From Pagrus major (taxonomy: Eukaryota > Chordata > Actinopteri > Spariformes > Sparidae), in contig NC_133230.1 in NCBI RefSeq assembly GCF_040436345.1, positions 16,936,197 to 17,000,196 on the forward strand: a stretch of 64,000 nucleotides of DNA, given 5' to 3'. Every line of letters starts with the position of its first letter. Positions within the stretch are counted from its first letter, which is position 1. A model generated the notes under the pieces. It saw only the letters and a list, made by a program, of their open reading frames with translations, was not told where the DNA came from and did not search any database. Below are positions 62,796 to 64,000 of the stretch, one piece after another. A program made the position numbers and the translations under genes.

Positions 62796-63266
62796 TGAAC
62801 ACAGCAGCACTGCTGATTTCATGGTAACTCTGACAGTAATAAACTGCTGCATCTTCAGTCTGAACTCCACTGATGGTCAAAGTGAAGTCAGAGCTTCTTC
62901 CACTGCCACTAAACCGAGCTGGTGTTCCTGATACAAGCGTTTTTGCATATTGTATTAGGAGCTTTGGAGGCTGTCCAGATTTCTGTTGATACCAGAACAT
63001 AGCATCATCACCATCACTGTATCTGTAAACAGCTGGGTTGCTGTTACAGGTGAGAGTGACAGTGGATCCTGGAGCAGATGTCACTACTGGAGGCTGAGTC
63101 ACTGTCACCTGACCGCTGCATCCTGCACACAAAAACAAATCATTGATTGATCAGCAGAAATAAATGAGAGAAAAGGCAGCACATCATGTCTGAAATGTTG
63201 CTGAGTGAACCAACTTGTGAAACAGCAGCAGGCCAGCGTCCAGATGAGGATGGTGATGAGAGTCAT
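62796..63266 (-). CDS. Immunoglobulin light-chain V segment V2 (kappa-type)
   Basis: A paralogue of V1 in cluster 2 with the same structure: leader exon 63266-63215 (52 bp, [17 protein letters not shown]), intron 63214-63123 (92 bp) and V exon 63122-62796 (327 bp). Landmarks are [10 protein letters not shown], Cys in VTLTC, Trp replaced in CDR1 but the framework Trp kept in [28 protein letters not shown] and CDR3 start QSYHEISSA. By hand alignment it differs from V1 at 21 of 327 bases in the V exon but only 2 of 92 in the intron. The last leader base is A instead of G, which changes the donor to AA|GTTGGT and the split codon to Arg. This may weaken splicing or shift signal cleavage. Otherwise it looks functional. 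Confidence 0.92.
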
Positions 63267-63330
63267 GGTGGTTGTGCTTTCTGCTGTGTTGACTGACAGA
63301 TCTGAGTCCTGCAGTGTTGAACTCACAGGA

Positions 63331-63376
63331 CTATAAACCTTCTCAGTTCACTGGAGGATCAGCTGACCATGCAAAG
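63331..63376 (-). promoter_or_regulatory. V2 promoter: octamer-like and TATA-like elements
   Basis: CTTTGCAT at 63376-63369 and TTTATAG at 63337-63331 on the minus strand, at the same spacing as for V1. The octamer carries the same single departure from ATTTGCAT. Confidence 0.7.
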
Positions 63377-63924
63377 CCTCCTCTCTATGGAAATGATTTC
63401 TCTGCTGTCAGCGCACTGAAGGCAACATGGGACACAAAATCAGGAGAAATACTGCTTGGATTTACACCATCTATGATCTTAAAGGAACAGGGGAAAATAT
63501 TTATCTTAGAAGTGCAGTTGAGGATTTAAGGATGAGTTTGTGTCCACTGTGGTTGGTATGATATGTCTGCTTGTCTGCCTTTCATTTACTTACAGGGTTT
63601 AAAGTAGATAAAAAGTTATTTCAGTTCTGTTTAATATAAGTTATTAGTAAATCATGATTATTAAAAAAGCATCATGTTCATCTAAGCATGTAAAAATTGA
63701 TATACAATTGTATAAAAATGACTTTGTTACAAGGAGACTGTAATTATTTCTCTGTCAGGAGTAGAAAAGTCAAGCAAAATGAAAGAAATTATTCGTATTC
63801 ATTCAATATTTTCAATCCATAACGTTGGAAAATCTCTATAGATTCAAGAAATATAAATATTTTTGTGTTATTTTAAAAAGTAGAGAGTGTTTTCAGTGGA
63901 TAGATGCTTGTTCACAGTGCAGGA
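63377..63924. other. V2-J2 spacer
   Basis: It is homologous to the V1-J1 spacer with scattered substitutions. No gene is seen. Confidence 0.7.
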
Positions 63925-63963
63925 GGTTTTTGTACGGCCACTTAATGAGTTTGTATCACTGTG
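63925..63963 (+). promoter_or_regulatory. J2 recombination signal, 23-bp spacer
   Basis: Nonamer 63925-63933, 23-bp spacer 63934-63956 and heptamer CACTGTG 63957-63963. All 39 bases are identical to the J1 signal. Confidence 0.95.
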
Positions 63964-64000
63964 GAGGACTTTTGGTGGAGGAACCAAACTCATCGTTGAC
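63964..64000 (+). CDS. Immunoglobulin light-chain J segment J2 (cut at edge)
   Basis: The visible 37 bp encode [12 protein letters not shown] and are identical to J1. The window ends one base before the expected end of the segment, so the splice donor cannot be seen. Total identity with J1, next to V segments that differ by 6%, suggests either strong constraint or recent conversion. Confidence 0.92.

Larger units (their letters stand above)
62641..64000. repeat. IgL cluster repeat, copy 2 (cut by window edge)
   Basis: This is the counterpart of 58011-59363. Gene order, signals and promoter are all preserved. The matching C exon would be expected about 830 bp beyond the right edge. Confidence 0.88.

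Noticed and set aside
58150..63963. Lambda-type light-chain locus
   Set aside because: Lambda V has a 23-bp and lambda J a 12-bp spacer. Here V has 12 and J has 23.

Overview
The window is vertebrate, almost certainly teleost (probably percomorph), nuclear DNA. The evidence is TTAGGG-type telomeric hexamers and a compact immunoglobulin light-chain (IgL) locus. In that locus V segments are transcribed opposite to J and C, which is the known teleost cluster layout. No prokaryotic or organellar genes are present.

Region 1 (1-55305, 86% of the window) is one uninterrupted tandem satellite array that runs off the left edge. It is built from two related monomers. Unit A is 151 bp. Unit B is 210 bp and equals A with a 37-bp stretch replaced by a 96-bp cassette holding about six telomeric hexamers (CCCTAA on the + strand). 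By hand count there are roughly 140 B and 165-170 A units. They form changing higher-order repeats: AB = 361 bp, AAB = 512 bp, AB+AAB = about 873 bp, with later duplications of 728, about 2170, 2980 and 3471 bp and one block copied 18.4 kb away. Both monomers carry a motif matching 8 of the 9 fixed bases of the mammalian CENP-B box. In every B unit the telomeric tract lies between two perfect palindromes. The array looks like a (sub)telomeric or telocentric-centromere satellite kept similar by unequal exchange. Its single-frame ORFs on both strands are a by-product of repetition and are not annotated as genes.

Region 2 (55306-58010) is the boundary. The last, decayed satellite unit is split by a 417-bp insertion flanked by a 9-bp direct repeat. 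After it comes AT-rich DNA with microsatellites and remnants of common fish interspersed repeats, and no convincing gene.

Region 3 (58011-64000) is a kappa-type (teleost L1/L3-like) IgL locus. Cluster 1 is V1 (-), J1 (+), C1 (+). A divergent V3 (-) follows. Cluster 2 repeats V2 (-) and J2 (+) with an offset of about 4.64 kb, and its C exon would lie past the right edge. Every V has a 12-bp-spacer signal and every J a 23-bp-spacer signal, so the 12/23 rule is met. Because V and J point in opposite directions, joining proceeds by inversion. V1 and V2 have a 52-bp leader exon, a 92-bp intron, an octamer-like element and a TATA-like box. V1 and V2 differ mainly in CDR codons, while the intron between their exons is nearly unchanged.
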